Shown piece after piece: positions 9,094 through 18,082 of a stretch of DNA of 64,000 nucleotides. The stretch's first letter is position 1. Every line of letters starts with the position of its first letter. A program made the translations under genes and the position numbers. This DNA is from Neoroseomonas marina (GTDB lineage: Bacteria > Pseudomonadota > Alphaproteobacteria > Acetobacterales > Acetobacteraceae), in assembly GCF_012927745.1 (NCBI RefSeq), contig NZ_JABBKX010000004.1, forward strand, positions 302,050 to 366,049. The letters run 5' to 3'. Below the pieces are notes generated by a model. It made no database searches and was not told the origin of the DNA. It worked only from the letters and a program-made list of their open reading frames with translations.

Positions 9094-10404
9094 ATGGGCG
9101 CCGCCATTCGGGAGGAGCCGCGGCCGGCGGACGACATCGGCGCGGCTCTGCACGCGCTGGTCGCGGAACTCTACCCGATCTGCCGCAGCATCACGGGTGA
9201 CGGCATCCGGCGGAGCCTTGCGATCCTTGGCCGTCACCTGCCTCTGGTGCTGCACGAAGTGCCGACCGGCACCAAGGTGTTCGACTGGACCGTGCCGCGG
9301 GAATGGCGCATCCGGGATGCCTTCATCGAGGCCGCGGACGGTACCCGCGTCGTCGACTTTCGCGCGCACAACCTGCACGTCGTCAACTACAGCGTCGGCG
9401 TCGACGCGGTCCTCCCGCTGAGGGAGCTGCGGCGCCACATCCACACCCTGCCCGCGCAGCCCGATCTCATCCCGTATCGGACCGCCTACTATGACGAACG
9501 GTGGGGCTTCTGCATGGCGCACCGGGCGCTCGAGGCGCTCCCGGACAGCACCTATCGTGTGCGCATCGACGCCGAGCATGTGGACGGCAGCCTGACCTAT
9601 GGCGAATGCGTGCTGCGTGGCGAGACCGAGGACGAGGTGCTCCTCTCCGCCCATGCCTGCCATCCCTCGCTTGCCAATGACAACTGCTCGGGGATGGCGG
9701 TGCTGGCGATGCTGGGCGCCCGCATGGCCCATCGTCGCAGACGCTTCACCTACCGCTTCGTCTTCGCCCCGGGCACCATCGGCGCCATCACCTGGCTCGC
9801 CCGCAACCAGGCGCAGGTCCGGCGCATCCGGCATGGCCTGATTGTGGCGGGCGTAGGCGACGCCGGGGCGCCAACCTACAAGCGCAGCCAGCGCGGCACG
9901 GCGCCGATCGATCGCATCATGGCCCATGTGCTGCGGCATCAGGCGCCCGAGGCGTCGCTGCGCGACTTCTCGCCATATGGCTACGATGAACGGCAGTATT
10001 GCTCGCCCGGCTTCGATCTGCCGGTGGGCCTGCTGCAGCGCAGCCCCTTCGGCGAGTTCCCCGAGTACCATACCTCGGCCGACAACCTGGACTTCGTGCA
10101 GCCGCAGCAACTCGCCGGCGCACTGGGGCTGATCGAGACCGCGATCGAGGTGATCGAACAGGATCGCCAGCTGCGCAACACGGCGCCCTTCTGCGAACCG
10201 CAACTCGGGCGCCGCGGCCTCTATGGCGCGCTGGGCGGTGACGCGGATGCCGCGAAGCGCAACCTGGCGATGCTCTGGCTGCTCAACCAGTCGGACGGCA
10301 CGCGGAGCCTGCTCGACATCGCCGAGCGCGCCGACATGCCCTTTGCGACCATGGCCGCGACCGCCTCGGTGCTGGAGCGCGAGGGCCTCCTGGTCCCCGC
10401 CTGA
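9094..10404 (+). CDS. DUF4910 aminopeptidase-like protein with C-terminal winged helix
   Basis: The product (436 aa) fits the DUF4910 family: an N-terminal YPICRSITGDGIR motif (near residues 26-40), an inserted DUF2172-type domain, metal-ligand-like SAHACHPSLANDN (about 187-199), the PGTIGAITW strand, YDERQYCSPGFD and a small C-terminal helix-turn-helix-like domain (about 390-436). The fold is that of M28 zinc aminopeptidases. Family members often sit in sugar-modification clusters, so action on an aminoacyl or amide group of the polysaccharide or its precursor is possible. No signal peptide is present. It ends 3 bases before the convergent sugar transferase stop. Confidence 0.82.
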   Translation: MGAAIREEPRPADDIGAALHALVAELYPICRSITGDGIRRSLAILGRHLPLVLHEVPTGTKVFDWTVPREWRIRDAFIEAADGTRVVDFRAHNLHVVNYSVGVDAVLPLRELRRHIHTLPAQPDLIPYRTAYYDERWGFCMAHRALEALPDSTYRVRIDAEHVDGSLTYGECVLRGETEDEVLLSAHACHPSLANDNCSGMAVLAMLGARMAHRRRRFTYRFVFAPGTIGAITWLARNQAQVRRIRHGLIVAGVGDAGAPTYKRSQRGTAPIDRIMAHVLRHQAPEASLRDFSPYGYDERQYCSPGFDLPVGLLQRSPFGEFPEYHTSADNLDFVQPQQLAGALGLIETAIEVIEQDRQLRNTAPFCEPQLGRRGLYGALGGDADAAKRNLAMLWLLNQSDGTRSLLDIAERADMPFATMAATASVLEREGLLVPA

Positions 10405-10407
10405 CGG

Positions 10408-11133
10408 TCAGCAGGCCCCGTGCGCCCGCAGCACGGCCCAAGGCGTCCTCGCGAGGATCCTCAGGTCCAGCAACAGCGAGCCCTCCCGCACATACGTCGT
10501 GTCGAGCCGCACGCGCTCGCGATAGGTCACGCCGCTCCGCCCGCTGACCTGCCAAAGCCCCGTCACGCCGGGGCGCACGCGGCAGTACAGGATGCCGGCC
10601 TCACCGACATAGTGCTCGTCCAGCTCCGCGCGAACTACGGGCCGCGGCCCGACGAGGCTCATCTCCCCGCGCAGAACGTTGATGAGTTGGGGCAACTCAT
10701 CGAGGGAGGTTCGCCGCATGATGTTGCCGATCACCGTCACGCGCGGATCCCGGCTCAGCTTCCGGCGCGCCTGCCACTCCGCTCGCGCCACCGGATCGCG
10801 CGCCAGGTGATCCTGCAGAACGCCTTCCGCGTCGTGGACCATGGTCCGGAACTTCAGGCATTCGAAGGCCACGCCGCCCCGCCCGATGCGCATGTGGCGC
10901 ACCAGGATCTGGCGGCCGCTGCAGAGGCGGATCAGCAACGCGACGACCGCCATCACCGGCGCCAGCGGCACCAGGATCAGGATGGTCAGCGTGATGTCCA
11001 TGGCCCGCTTCGCGATCTCGGATCGCTGCGCTGGTGCGATGCCGGGAAAGGTATCGACGAGACCGGGTGTCGCGATGGCGATACGCGCCCGCTCGAGGTC
11101 CGCCGAAGAGGCGGTGGTGTGCATGCCGTCCAT
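10408..11133 (-). CDS. Undecaprenyl-phosphate sugar phosphotransferase (polyprenyl sugar transferase)
   Basis: The product (241 aa) is the cytosolic catalytic type of initiating sugar transferase (ExoY-like): KRAMD before one membrane re-entrant or spanning segment (about residues 47-70), then KFRTM, the DELPQL helix, MSLVGPRP and PGVTGLWQ. It moves a sugar-1-phosphate to undecaprenyl phosphate, the first step of repeat-unit assembly. The lack of an N-terminal four-helix domain separates it from WbaP/WcaJ. It starts at ATG 11133 or ATG 11124. The promoter region upstream carries the shared two-block motif at 11165-11192. Confidence 0.92.
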   Translation of the reverse strand: MDGMHTTASSADLERARIAIATPGLVDTFPGIAPAQRSEIAKRAMDITLTILILVPLAPVMAVVALLIRLCSGRQILVRHMRIGRGGVAFECLKFRTMVHDAEGVLQDHLARDPVARAEWQARRKLSRDPRVTVIGNIMRRTSLDELPQLINVLRGEMSLVGPRPVVRAELDEHYVGEAGILYCRVRPGVTGLWQVSGRSGVTYRERVRLDTTYVREGSLLLDLRILARTPWAVLRAHGAC

Positions 11134-11164
11134 GAAGCCGATGCTGCGGCGGCAGGTGCCCGGG

Positions 11165-11192
11165 ATTCAAAGCGGCTCGGCAAAAACTCTTC
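11165..11192 (-). promoter_or_regulatory. Copy A of a two-block motif upstream of the sugar transferase
   Basis: Read on the minus strand this is GAAGAGTTTT, 11 bases, TTTGAAT, ending 31 bases before the ATG of the sugar transferase. The same two blocks with the same 11-base spacing occur at 11976-12003, in the same orientation relative to the GT4 operon. Seventeen identical positions in fixed register between two polysaccharide promoters indicate a real promoter or operator. Which sigma factor or regulator binds is unknown. Confidence 0.6.
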
Positions 11193-11249
11193 ACTGCACC
11201 AGGGCGACCGGCTTGCGATCGCCCTCGTGCAGCGGTTGTCCACGCCCGT

Positions 11250-11819
11250 TCAGAAGAAGCGTTCGAACACGGTGACGACGTCGCCCGGCTGCAACTGGGA
11301 CGCCCGGTCCGCACGGAACTCGCGACTGCGTCCTTCCGTATCGACACGCGTGACCGACACGCGATCCTGCACGGCGCGATAGTTGAACCCGCCGGCCAGG
11401 GCCACGGCGGAGAGGACCGTCATGCCGGGCTGGTACGGGAACTGCCCGCCGCGCTCGACCATGCCGAGAACGAAGATCGGCCGATATGCGATGACCTGCA
11501 CCGCGACGCCAGGATCCTGGAGCAGTTGCCGACGCTGGAACTCCCGCCGGATTCGGGCCTCGGCTTCGGACACCGTGAGGCCGCCGACCTGCACCGGGCC
11601 GAGCAGCGGAATCGCGACGGCTCCGGAATCCGCCACGCGGACCTCGCCCGACAGCCGATTGTCCTCGAAGACGGTGATGCGGAGCTGATCCTCCGCGGCC
11701 AGACGATACGGTCCGGGTGCTGTCTCGGGCAGCGGCGGAAGATTGGTGCCCGGCCCGGCGCAGGCACTCAGTGCCACGGCAGCGACAAGAACAATGACGT
11801 TAAGGAACCTGAAGGTCAC
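11250..11819 (-). CDS. Polysaccharide export lipoprotein (OPX, Wza-like)
   Basis: The product (189 aa) has a lipoprotein signal with lipobox LSAC (about residues 17-20), a Poly_export domain (YRLAAEDQLRITVFEDNRLSGEVRV) and a SLBB domain (RPIFVLGMVERGGQFPYQPG to the C-terminus). It is a short OPX protein that forms or supports the outer-membrane channel for the polymer with the Wzc-like partner at 14379. GTG at 11819 is chosen over upstream options because GGGGAGG lies 9 bases ahead and the signal peptide begins there. No alpha-helical outer-membrane end is visible, so a separate barrel may be required. Confidence 0.9.
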   Translation of the reverse strand: MTFRFLNVIVLVAAVALSACAGPGTNLPPLPETAPGPYRLAAEDQLRITVFEDNRLSGEVRVADSGAVAIPLLGPVQVGGLTVSEAEARIRREFQRRQLLQDPGVAVQVIAYRPIFVLGMVERGGQFPYQPGMTVLSAVALAGGFNYRAVQDRVSVTRVDTEGRSREFRADRASQLQPGDVVTVFERFF

Positions 11820-11975
11820 GATCTGATGCCTCCCCTGTTCGGCGGACCGCGCCGTCGTGGAGGCCGAAGCATAGAGCCTTCCTCCGGACGCCCGCCACGA
11901 CGCGATCCGCAACGATGTGCGATATCATCGTCAACCGCCGGATGATGTTCCAGGACAACTTCGCCTGCATCGAGG

Positions 11976-12003
11976 GAAGAGTTTTCAGGCGCCCGGTTTG
12001 AAT
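11976..12003 (+). promoter_or_regulatory. Copy B of the two-block motif upstream of the GT4-GT2-wzc-wzy operon
   Basis: GAAGAGTTTT at 11976-11985 and TTTGAAT at 11997-12003 with 11 bases between, matching copy A at 11165-11192. It lies 82 bases before the preferred ATG (12086) of the first operon gene. Because the motif runs into an in-frame ATG at 12002, that ATG is unlikely to be the translation start if the motif is a promoter. Confidence 0.6.
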
Positions 12004-12085
12004 GACGCCGGTACTCGTCGCCATCAATGCGCATGCTCGCTGCGCAGGCTCCGACGATGGTCATCGCAATCAATCGGGCGCTGCC

Positions 12086-13336
12086 ATGAGTGCCTGGCGG
12101 ACGTCCTTGAAGCCCATGCTCGCCCAGGCGTATTCGCGGACCTGCGCGGCTGCGCTGGACCTCGCGATTGCGCGCCGGTCGTCGCCGCGCTCCTTCGGGC
12201 GGATCGCCGTCGTCGCCGCGCTCGGGCGTCGCAACGGCATCGCGAGCGGTGCCCTTCTGCAGTTCAGGCTGCTCGAGCGGCTCGGCTTCGAGGTCGAGCT
12301 GATCGATGCCGGCCAGGCGCTGCGCAATCCGCTGTTCCGCGTGCGCCACACGCCGGCGAGCACCTACATCCTGCATTGCGGAGCGCCGCAGACGCCGCAG
12401 CTGCTCGCCGCCGTCATGCCTGCCGCCGCAAGCGCATGGCGCATCGGCTACTGGGCCTGGGAACTACCGGACCCGCCGCAGGACTGGTACGGCTACGATC
12501 GCCTGGTCAACGAGGTGTGGACGCCGAGCCGCTTCGCGCAGGCGAGCCTGCGGCGGCTGACGGATCGACCGGTCCGCGTCGTCCCGCACGTAGTCCCGGG
12601 CAGCGAGCGGCGCCTGAGGGAGGCCGGTCGCCCATTCACCGTCCTCTGCTTCGGCGACAGTCGATCGAGCTTCGCGCGGAAGAATCCGGCGGGCGCCTTG
12701 GCGGCGTTCCGGCATGCCTTCGGCGACAGCGACGCGGCTCGCCTGATCATCAAGCTGAATGGCGCGCCGGACCCGGATTGCGACGTCGAGCGCCTCGCCG
12801 CCGGATCGCCGAACGTGACCATCCTGAGGGACTTCCTCGACGACGCAGCGCTGGACACGCTCTATCGGTCAGTCGATGTCCTGCTCTCGCTGCATCGGGC
12901 GGAAGGGTTCGGGCTCCCGATGCTCGAGGCGATGGCACGCGGTGTTCCGGTCGTCGCCACGGCGTGGTCGGGCAATGTCGACTTCATGGATGCCGGCAGC
13001 GCGGTGATGGTGCCTGCCCGCCTGGTGCCGGTCGACGATCCGGCAGGGATCTACCGGGACAGCGTCTGGGCGGAACCCGACCTTCAGACCGCCGCAAGCG
13101 CCCTGCGTGGGCTCGCCGACGATCCGGCCCGCTGGGACCGACTGTCGCAAGCGGCGCATGCGGCGGCGCAGGGCTTCGCGCTCCATGTCCCCGCCGTCCT
13201 TGCCCAGCAGCCGGAACGGCGTGGTCAGCTCCGCGCCGCGGTCGCTGCGCGGATTGCCGGCACCACCGCGCCGCGGGGGCGAACCGCCCGCGGTGCTTCG
13301 AGCGCCCGCGGCGTCGCTCAGGGAGAGCGCGGATGA
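12086..13336 (+). CDS. GT4-family glycosyltransferase
   Basis: The product (416 aa) has a GT-B architecture: an N-terminal domain with RIAVVAALGRRNGIASG, a WAWELPDPP segment, and a C-terminal donor domain with the GT4 signature HRAEGFGLPMLEAMARG (Glu-x7-Glu). It probably adds a sugar to the lipid-linked repeat unit at the cytoplasmic face. ATG 12086 is preferred because the alternative ATG at 12002 falls inside the conserved promoter-like motif. The stop overlaps the next gene as ATGA. It heads the operon GT4-GT2-wzc-wzy. Confidence 0.85.
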   Translation: MSAWRTSLKPMLAQAYSRTCAAALDLAIARRSSPRSFGRIAVVAALGRRNGIASGALLQFRLLERLGFEVELIDAGQALRNPLFRVRHTPASTYILHCGAPQTPQLLAAVMPAAASAWRIGYWAWELPDPPQDWYGYDRLVNEVWTPSRFAQASLRRLTDRPVRVVPHVVPGSERRLREAGRPFTVLCFGDSRSSFARKNPAGALAAFRHAFGDSDAARLIIKLNGAPDPDCDVERLAAGSPNVTILRDFLDDAALDTLYRSVDVLLSLHRAEGFGLPMLEAMARGVPVVATAWSGNVDFMDAGSAVMVPARLVPVDDPAGIYRDSVWAEPDLQTAASALRGLADDPARWDRLSQAAHAAAQGFALHVPAVLAQQPERRGQLRAAVAARIAGTTAPRGRTARGASSARGVAQGERG

Positions 13337-14382
13337 GAATCGCGATCGGGATACCGACCTATGGCCGGCAGGCGATCGTCCTCGAGACGGTTGCCGAGCT
13401 TGGCCGCCTGTCCCGTCCGGCCGATCGCATCATCGTCTGCTACGCGCGGGACGAGGATCTGCCGCCGCCGGACCGGCGACCTCCTTCGGTCGAATGGCTC
13501 AGATCCGAGGCAGGACTCTGTCGGCAGCGCAATCGCATCCTCTCCGAAGTCGGCGATTGCGATGTGATCCTCTTTCTTGACGACGATTTCCTGCCGAAGC
13601 CGGACTACCTCGCGGTCATCGAGCGCCTGTTCCTGTCGCGGCCGGAAGTCGTGGTGGCGACCGGCACGGTCCTGGCGGATGGCGTCACGGGCGTCGGCCT
13701 GTCCTTCGCCGAAGGCCGCCGCATTCTCGCCGGCGATCCCGGCAGCACAGAGCCTCTCCGCGTGCGCCCGGTGGCGAACGGCTATGGCTGCAACATGGCC
13801 ATGCGCCTGCCCGTGCTGCGCAAGACCGGCCTGCGGTTCGACGAGAAGCTGCCGCTCTACGCCTGGCAGGAGGATGTGGAACTGTCCTGCCGGCTGGCGG
13901 CGCACGGTTCGATCCTGCGCGTCGATGGCGCGCGCGGCGTGCATCTCGGCGTGAAGGCCGGGCGTTCGCCGGGGCTTCAGCTCGGCTATTCGCAGGTGAT
14001 CAACCCGCTCTACATCGCGACGCGGGTGCCGACCTACACGATGCGCCGCGCCGTCCGGCAGATCGGACGGAACCTCGCAGCCAACATGCTCTATGCGATG
14101 CGGCCGGAACCATGGGTCGATCGGCGCGGGCGGCTGCACGGCAACCTGATCGGCCTCATGGACGCGGTTCGCGGGCGGCTGTCGCCGGAGCGGATCCTTG
14201 CCCTCGGGGCGGCCGCCCGACGGGTGGCGACGCCGTCGCAGGGCCTTGCGCCAGCCCGGGCGGACCGCGGCGCGGGCCATCGTGCGGTGGTGTCGGCCTC
14301 GGGCGCTCGCACGCGGTTCGCGCCCGCCAGCCAGGCGCATGAGAGTCGGCCGATGACCTATCAGAGAGTACCCCCGTCATGA
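13333..14382 (+). CDS. GT2-family glycosyltransferase
   Basis: The product (349 aa) opens with MRIAIGIPTYGRQAIVLETV and has FLDDDFLPKPDYL (about residue 78), the metal and nucleotide binding aspartates of GT2 enzymes, plus a WQEDVELSCRL acceptor-side motif with the presumed catalytic ED near 182. The C-terminal 60 residues are arginine/alanine-rich and may hold a membrane-associating helix. Both ends overlap their neighbours by 4 bases (ATGA), so translation is coupled through the operon. Donor sugar unknown. Confidence 0.87.
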   Translation: MRIAIGIPTYGRQAIVLETVAELGRLSRPADRIIVCYARDEDLPPPDRRPPSVEWLRSEAGLCRQRNRILSEVGDCDVILFLDDDFLPKPDYLAVIERLFLSRPEVVVATGTVLADGVTGVGLSFAEGRRILAGDPGSTEPLRVRPVANGYGCNMAMRLPVLRKTGLRFDEKLPLYAWQEDVELSCRLAAHGSILRVDGARGVHLGVKAGRSPGLQLGYSQVINPLYIATRVPTYTMRRAVRQIGRNLAANMLYAMRPEPWVDRRGRLHGNLIGLMDAVRGRLSPERILALGAAARRVATPSQGLAPARADRGAGHRAVVSASGARTRFAPASQAHESRPMTYQRVPPS

Positions 14383-16619
14383 CCGTGCCAGCGCTTCACC
14401 TGCCGCCCCTCCGGCACGGGCCGGAGACATTGCGCGAGGAGGAGCCGATCGGCGTCCCCGTCCGGCGGCTCTTCGCGGTGCTGCGGCGACGCGGTTGGCT
14501 TGTCGTGCTCATCGTGCTCCTCGGCGTCGGCGGCATGCTGGCCTGGCTCAACCGCGCGACGCCCGAGTATCGCGCCGAAGCCGCCGTCCTGATCGAGCCG
14601 CGCAACACCCAGGTCAGCGACCTTCAGGCGATCTCGCCGGATGCCGGCAATGCCAACCTCATCAGGACGCAGATCGACATCCTGCGCTCCCCGGCGATCG
14701 CCCGGCGCGTGGTGGACCGGCTGGAACTGGCCGGCGCCCCCGGATTCAGCGGCGGGCCGGGCCTGCTCACGCGCCTGACCATCATGCTGCATGACACCTT
14801 CGGACTGTTCCCGGAAGCGGCCCGGTGGCCGAGCTCGGGCGATCCGCGGGAAACCGCCGCAGCGATCCTGAGTTCGCGCATCGGTGTCCAGAACGAGCCG
14901 CGATCCCACGTTCTGATCATCTGGATCGAGACCCCCTCCGCGGAGCTGAGTGCGCGGATCGTCAACGCGCTTGCCGCCGAACTGCTGGAGTTCCGGCGCC
15001 GCCAGAAGGGCGCCGCCATGGAACGGGCGCATGCCTGGTTCAGCGCGCGGCTCGACGAACTGGCCGATCGCATGCGCGCATCCGAGCGCACCATCGAGGA
15101 TTATCGCATCGAGCACGGGCTGACCGAGCTCATCGGCACCCGCAACGGCGTGACGCCGTCCCTCACCATCAACCGTCAGCAGCTGGACGACATTGCCCGC
15201 CAGCTGGTCGCGGCCGAAACCGAGCGTCTGCGCAAGGAAGGCCAGCTGGCCGAAGCGGAAGCCGCGCTGCGCAATGGCGGCCGCGTCGATGCGCTACCGG
15301 AGGTGATGAACTCCCCCATCATCCGGACCCTGCGCGACCAGGAGGCGCAGGCCGGCGCGCGTGAGGCGCAGCTGTCGGCGACGCTCGGCGCGCGGGCGCC
15401 GGATCTCCAGGCGGCGCGGTCCCAGCGGGCGGGCTTCCAGCGCCGCCTGCGGGAAGAAATGGCGAATGCGCTGAACGGCCTGCGGAGCGAAGTGGCGGCC
15501 GCCCGTGCGCAGGAGGCATCGCTGCGGGAGCGGCTGGCCGCCTTGCGACGGGTGGTCGCGCAGGACAATGTCGCCGAGGTGCGCCTGCAGAGTCTCCAGG
15601 CCGAGGCGCAGGCCAATCGCGCGATCTATGAGAGCTTTCTCACCCGCGCGACGCAGCTCGCGAACGCTTCCGGCATCCAGGAAGCCGATGCGGAACTGGT
15701 GTCGGAGGCCGTGCCGGCCGAATCGCCGAGCAGCCCGAAGCGCGGTCGTCTGCTGCTCATCGCCTTCGGTGCCTCTCTCGTCTCCGGCATCGCCTTCGTC
15801 TTCGGGCTCGAGCGCCTGCGGGAAGGCTTCTCCACGCCGGATACCTTGGAATCGACCCTCGGCATCGCCTCGATCGGCGTGCTGCCGCAGACCAGCGAAC
15901 GCGCGCGCAAGGGCGGCAGCAGCGTCGCCGCGGCGCAGTACTCCGCCTCGATCGCCCGGTTGCGCGGCGTGCTGCAGGTGATGGGCACCGAACGCCGGAC
16001 GCGAACCGTGGTCGTCACCTCCGCCCTGCCGCGCGAAGGCAAATCCGCCCTTGCGCTGGGGCTTGCGCGCAGCGCGGCGCGCAGCGGATCGCGCGTGCTG
16101 CTGATCTGTGCCGATCTGCGCAGCCCGCCGGAACTGCCGGAGCTCGGTCCGAGCGGCGCGCCGGGGCTGGCCGAGATCCTGGCCGGCAATCTCGTCGGCG
16201 ACGGCCGCGACGTGCTGCGGGAGGTCGAGAAGGGCCTGCACGTCCTGCCAAGCGGTTCCATCGCGGGCGATGCGCAGGAACTCCTCGGATCCCCCCGCCT
16301 CGGCAAGCTCCTGGACTGGGCGTCGAAGAACTTCGACCTGGTGCTGATCGACACGCCACCCGTGCTGCCCGCGGCCGATGCGCTGCTGGTCGCGCGGCAG
16401 GCCGATGCGACGGTCTTCGCCGTGCGCTGGGAACGTACACCTCGGGCCGCGGCGCGCGACGCCCTGCGCCTGCTGAACTCCAGCGGCGCGCACGTGGTCG
16501 GCGCGGTGATGACGCAGGTGAAGCTGCGGCACTTCGCACGACAGGCCAGCGACGGGCTCGCCTACCTCTACCGCGATCATCGTGGCTACTACGGCCATCC
16601 GGGGGATGGCCGGGGGTGA
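14379..16619 (+). CDS. Wzc/GumC-like chain-length regulator with BY-kinase domain
   Basis: The product (746 aa) is a polysaccharide co-polymerase fused to a bacterial tyrosine kinase. It has a Wzz domain after membrane segment 1 (about 40-57), a long periplasmic coiled coil (about 200-440), a Pro/Ser-rich stretch before membrane segment 2 (about 455-475), then the kinase: Walker A SALPREGKS (about 545-555), Walker A' LLICADLR (about 574-581), Walker B LVLIDTPP (about 655) and a C-terminal tyrosine cluster YLYRDHRGYY. The usual first Asp of Walker A' is Cys. It controls polymer length and export with the OPX protein. Confidence 0.92.
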   Translation: MTVPALHLPPLRHGPETLREEEPIGVPVRRLFAVLRRRGWLVVLIVLLGVGGMLAWLNRATPEYRAEAAVLIEPRNTQVSDLQAISPDAGNANLIRTQIDILRSPAIARRVVDRLELAGAPGFSGGPGLLTRLTIMLHDTFGLFPEAARWPSSGDPRETAAAILSSRIGVQNEPRSHVLIIWIETPSAELSARIVNALAAELLEFRRRQKGAAMERAHAWFSARLDELADRMRASERTIEDYRIEHGLTELIGTRNGVTPSLTINRQQLDDIARQLVAAETERLRKEGQLAEAEAALRNGGRVDALPEVMNSPIIRTLRDQEAQAGAREAQLSATLGARAPDLQAARSQRAGFQRRLREEMANALNGLRSEVAAARAQEASLRERLAALRRVVAQDNVAEVRLQSLQAEAQANRAIYESFLTRATQLANASGIQEADAELVSEAVPAESPSSPKRGRLLLIAFGASLVSGIAFVFGLERLREGFSTPDTLESTLGIASIGVLPQTSERARKGGSSVAAAQYSASIARLRGVLQVMGTERRTRTVVVTSALPREGKSALALGLARSAARSGSRVLLICADLRSPPELPELGPSGAPGLAEILAGNLVGDGRDVLREVEKGLHVLPSGSIAGDAQELLGSPRLGKLLDWASKNFDLVLIDTPPVLPAADALLVARQADATVFAVRWERTPRAAARDALRLLNSSGAHVVGAVMTQVKLRHFARQASDGLAYLYRDHRGYYGHPGDGRG

Positions 16620-18082
16620 GCGCGACCGCCATCGGTCTCGTCGTCCTCGCGCTCTGCCTCTGGTACGCGGGGTCCGCGACGCGGCTTGTGCAGCTGGTGT
16701 TCATCGCCGGCGTCTTCGATGCCGCGGCAGGCCTCATCGTCGGCGGCTTCGGCATGCCCCCGGCGCTGCTGCCGGCGCTCATGCTGGTCGGGCTGGTCTC
16801 GACCCAGTACCTCGCGGGCCGACGGAGCATCGCCGAGGGGCCCGCGCTGCACCTCATGGCACCGTTGCTGATCTGCTTTGCCTACGCCGCCGTGACCGCC
16901 GTCCTGCTGCCCGAGACCTTCGCCGGGCGCATCATCGTCTGGCCGCAGAAATTCGCGGACATCGAACCGCAGCCCGTGCCGATCGCGCCGGGCCAGGGGA
17001 ATCTGAACCAGGTCGCCTACCTTGCGGCCAACGTGGCGCTCGCCCTGGCCACGGCCCTCGCCGCCGGCCGTGCCGGCACGGCATGGCGCAGCATCGTGAA
17101 GGCCTACCTGTTCTCCGGCTACCTCGTGATGGTCCTGGTGGCCTGGGATCTCGCCAGCCGGACGATCGGCCTCCCCTTCCCCACCAGCATCATCTACTCC
17201 AACCCCGGCTGGAGCATCGTCGAGCAGAATATCGGGGGCCTGCCCCGTCTGCAGGGACCCTTTCCGGAACCCTCCGCCCTGGCCTTCTATCTCGCGGGGC
17301 TCGCCGTCGCCTGCATGGGCCTCTGCCTCAGGGGACACCGGGTGATGCGGCCGGACCTGCTGCTGGTGATGGCGTGCCTGGCGACCTTCCTGTCGACCTC
17401 GACCACCGGCATCGCGGCGCTCGTCGTGGGCCTGCCGGCGCAGTTGATCCTGGCCGCTCTCGCCGGGCGCGGTGCCGCCGTGCGTCGGATGATCGGCGTG
17501 TTGGCGGTGCCAGGCACGCTGGCGCTCGTCCTGCTCGCCGGGCTGCTGATCCTGCGCCCCGAACTCCTCGACGTGATTGCCGAAGTGGTCGGCATGACCT
17601 TGGACAAGACGGACTCCGACTCCTTCACCGAACGCAGCCTGATGAACACCGTGGCGTGGAATGCGTTCCTTTCCAGCGGCGGCCTTGGCGTCGGCTGGGG
17701 CAGCACGCGCGCTTCCAGCATCCTGCCCGGGCTGCTGGCGGGCGGCGGGATCGTCGGATTGTTCACGGCGATATGGTTCACGCTGCGACTGATGCGGCTG
17801 ATCCGCCGCGCGCGGACCGTCGCGGAACCGGGCAACCCCGCTGCCATTGCGGTCGATTGCTTCGGCGCGGCGCTGGCAGGTCAGCTGCTCGCCGCGGCCT
17901 TTTCGGCACCCGTGATCACGACGCCGATCTTCTTCGTGCAGTTGGGGGTCGTGGGCGCCGCGGCGATCCGCATCCTGATCGACGCCGCTTCACGCCAACG
18001 TCAGCGGCAGCCGCTGGGCCGCCAGGCGGCACCGGCGGTGGCGAACGAACCACCGCCGATGCTGCAGATCACCGGCCGATGA
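16616..18082 (+). CDS. O-antigen ligase/polymerase-like membrane protein (candidate Wzy)
   Basis: The product (488 aa) is an inner-membrane protein with about 10-12 hydrophobic segments and a large loop between about residues 185 and 225 holding PFPEPSALAFYLAG, similar to Wzy/WaaL-type proteins whose periplasmic loop is catalytic. It joins the Wzc gene with GTGA and is the last operon gene. Context makes it the repeat-unit polymerase; sequence alone cannot separate polymerase from ligase. Its final 14 bases overlap the end of the convergent Crp-family gene. Confidence 0.78.
   Translation: MSATAIGLVVLALCLWYAGSATRLVQLVFIAGVFDAAAGLIVGGFGMPPALLPALMLVGLVSTQYLAGRRSIAEGPALHLMAPLLICFAYAAVTAVLLPETFAGRIIVWPQKFADIEPQPVPIAPGQGNLNQVAYLAANVALALATALAAGRAGTAWRSIVKAYLFSGYLVMVLVAWDLASRTIGLPFPTSIIYSNPGWSIVEQNIGGLPRLQGPFPEPSALAFYLAGLAVACMGLCLRGHRVMRPDLLLVMACLATFLSTSTTGIAALVVGLPAQLILAALAGRGAAVRRMIGVLAVPGTLALVLLAGLLILRPELLDVIAEVVGMTLDKTDSDSFTERSLMNTVAWNAFLSSGGLGVGWGSTRASSILPGLLAGGGIVGLFTAIWFTLRLMRLIRRARTVAEPGNPAAIAVDCFGAALAGQLLAAAFSAPVITTPIFFVQLGVVGAAAIRILIDAASRQRQRQPLGRQAAPAVANEPPPMLQITGR

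Noticed and set aside
12002..12085. Upstream ATG for the GT4 gene
   Set aside because: The ATG overlaps the TTTGAAT block of the conserved promoter-like motif and the added 28 residues do not match the GT4 fold.
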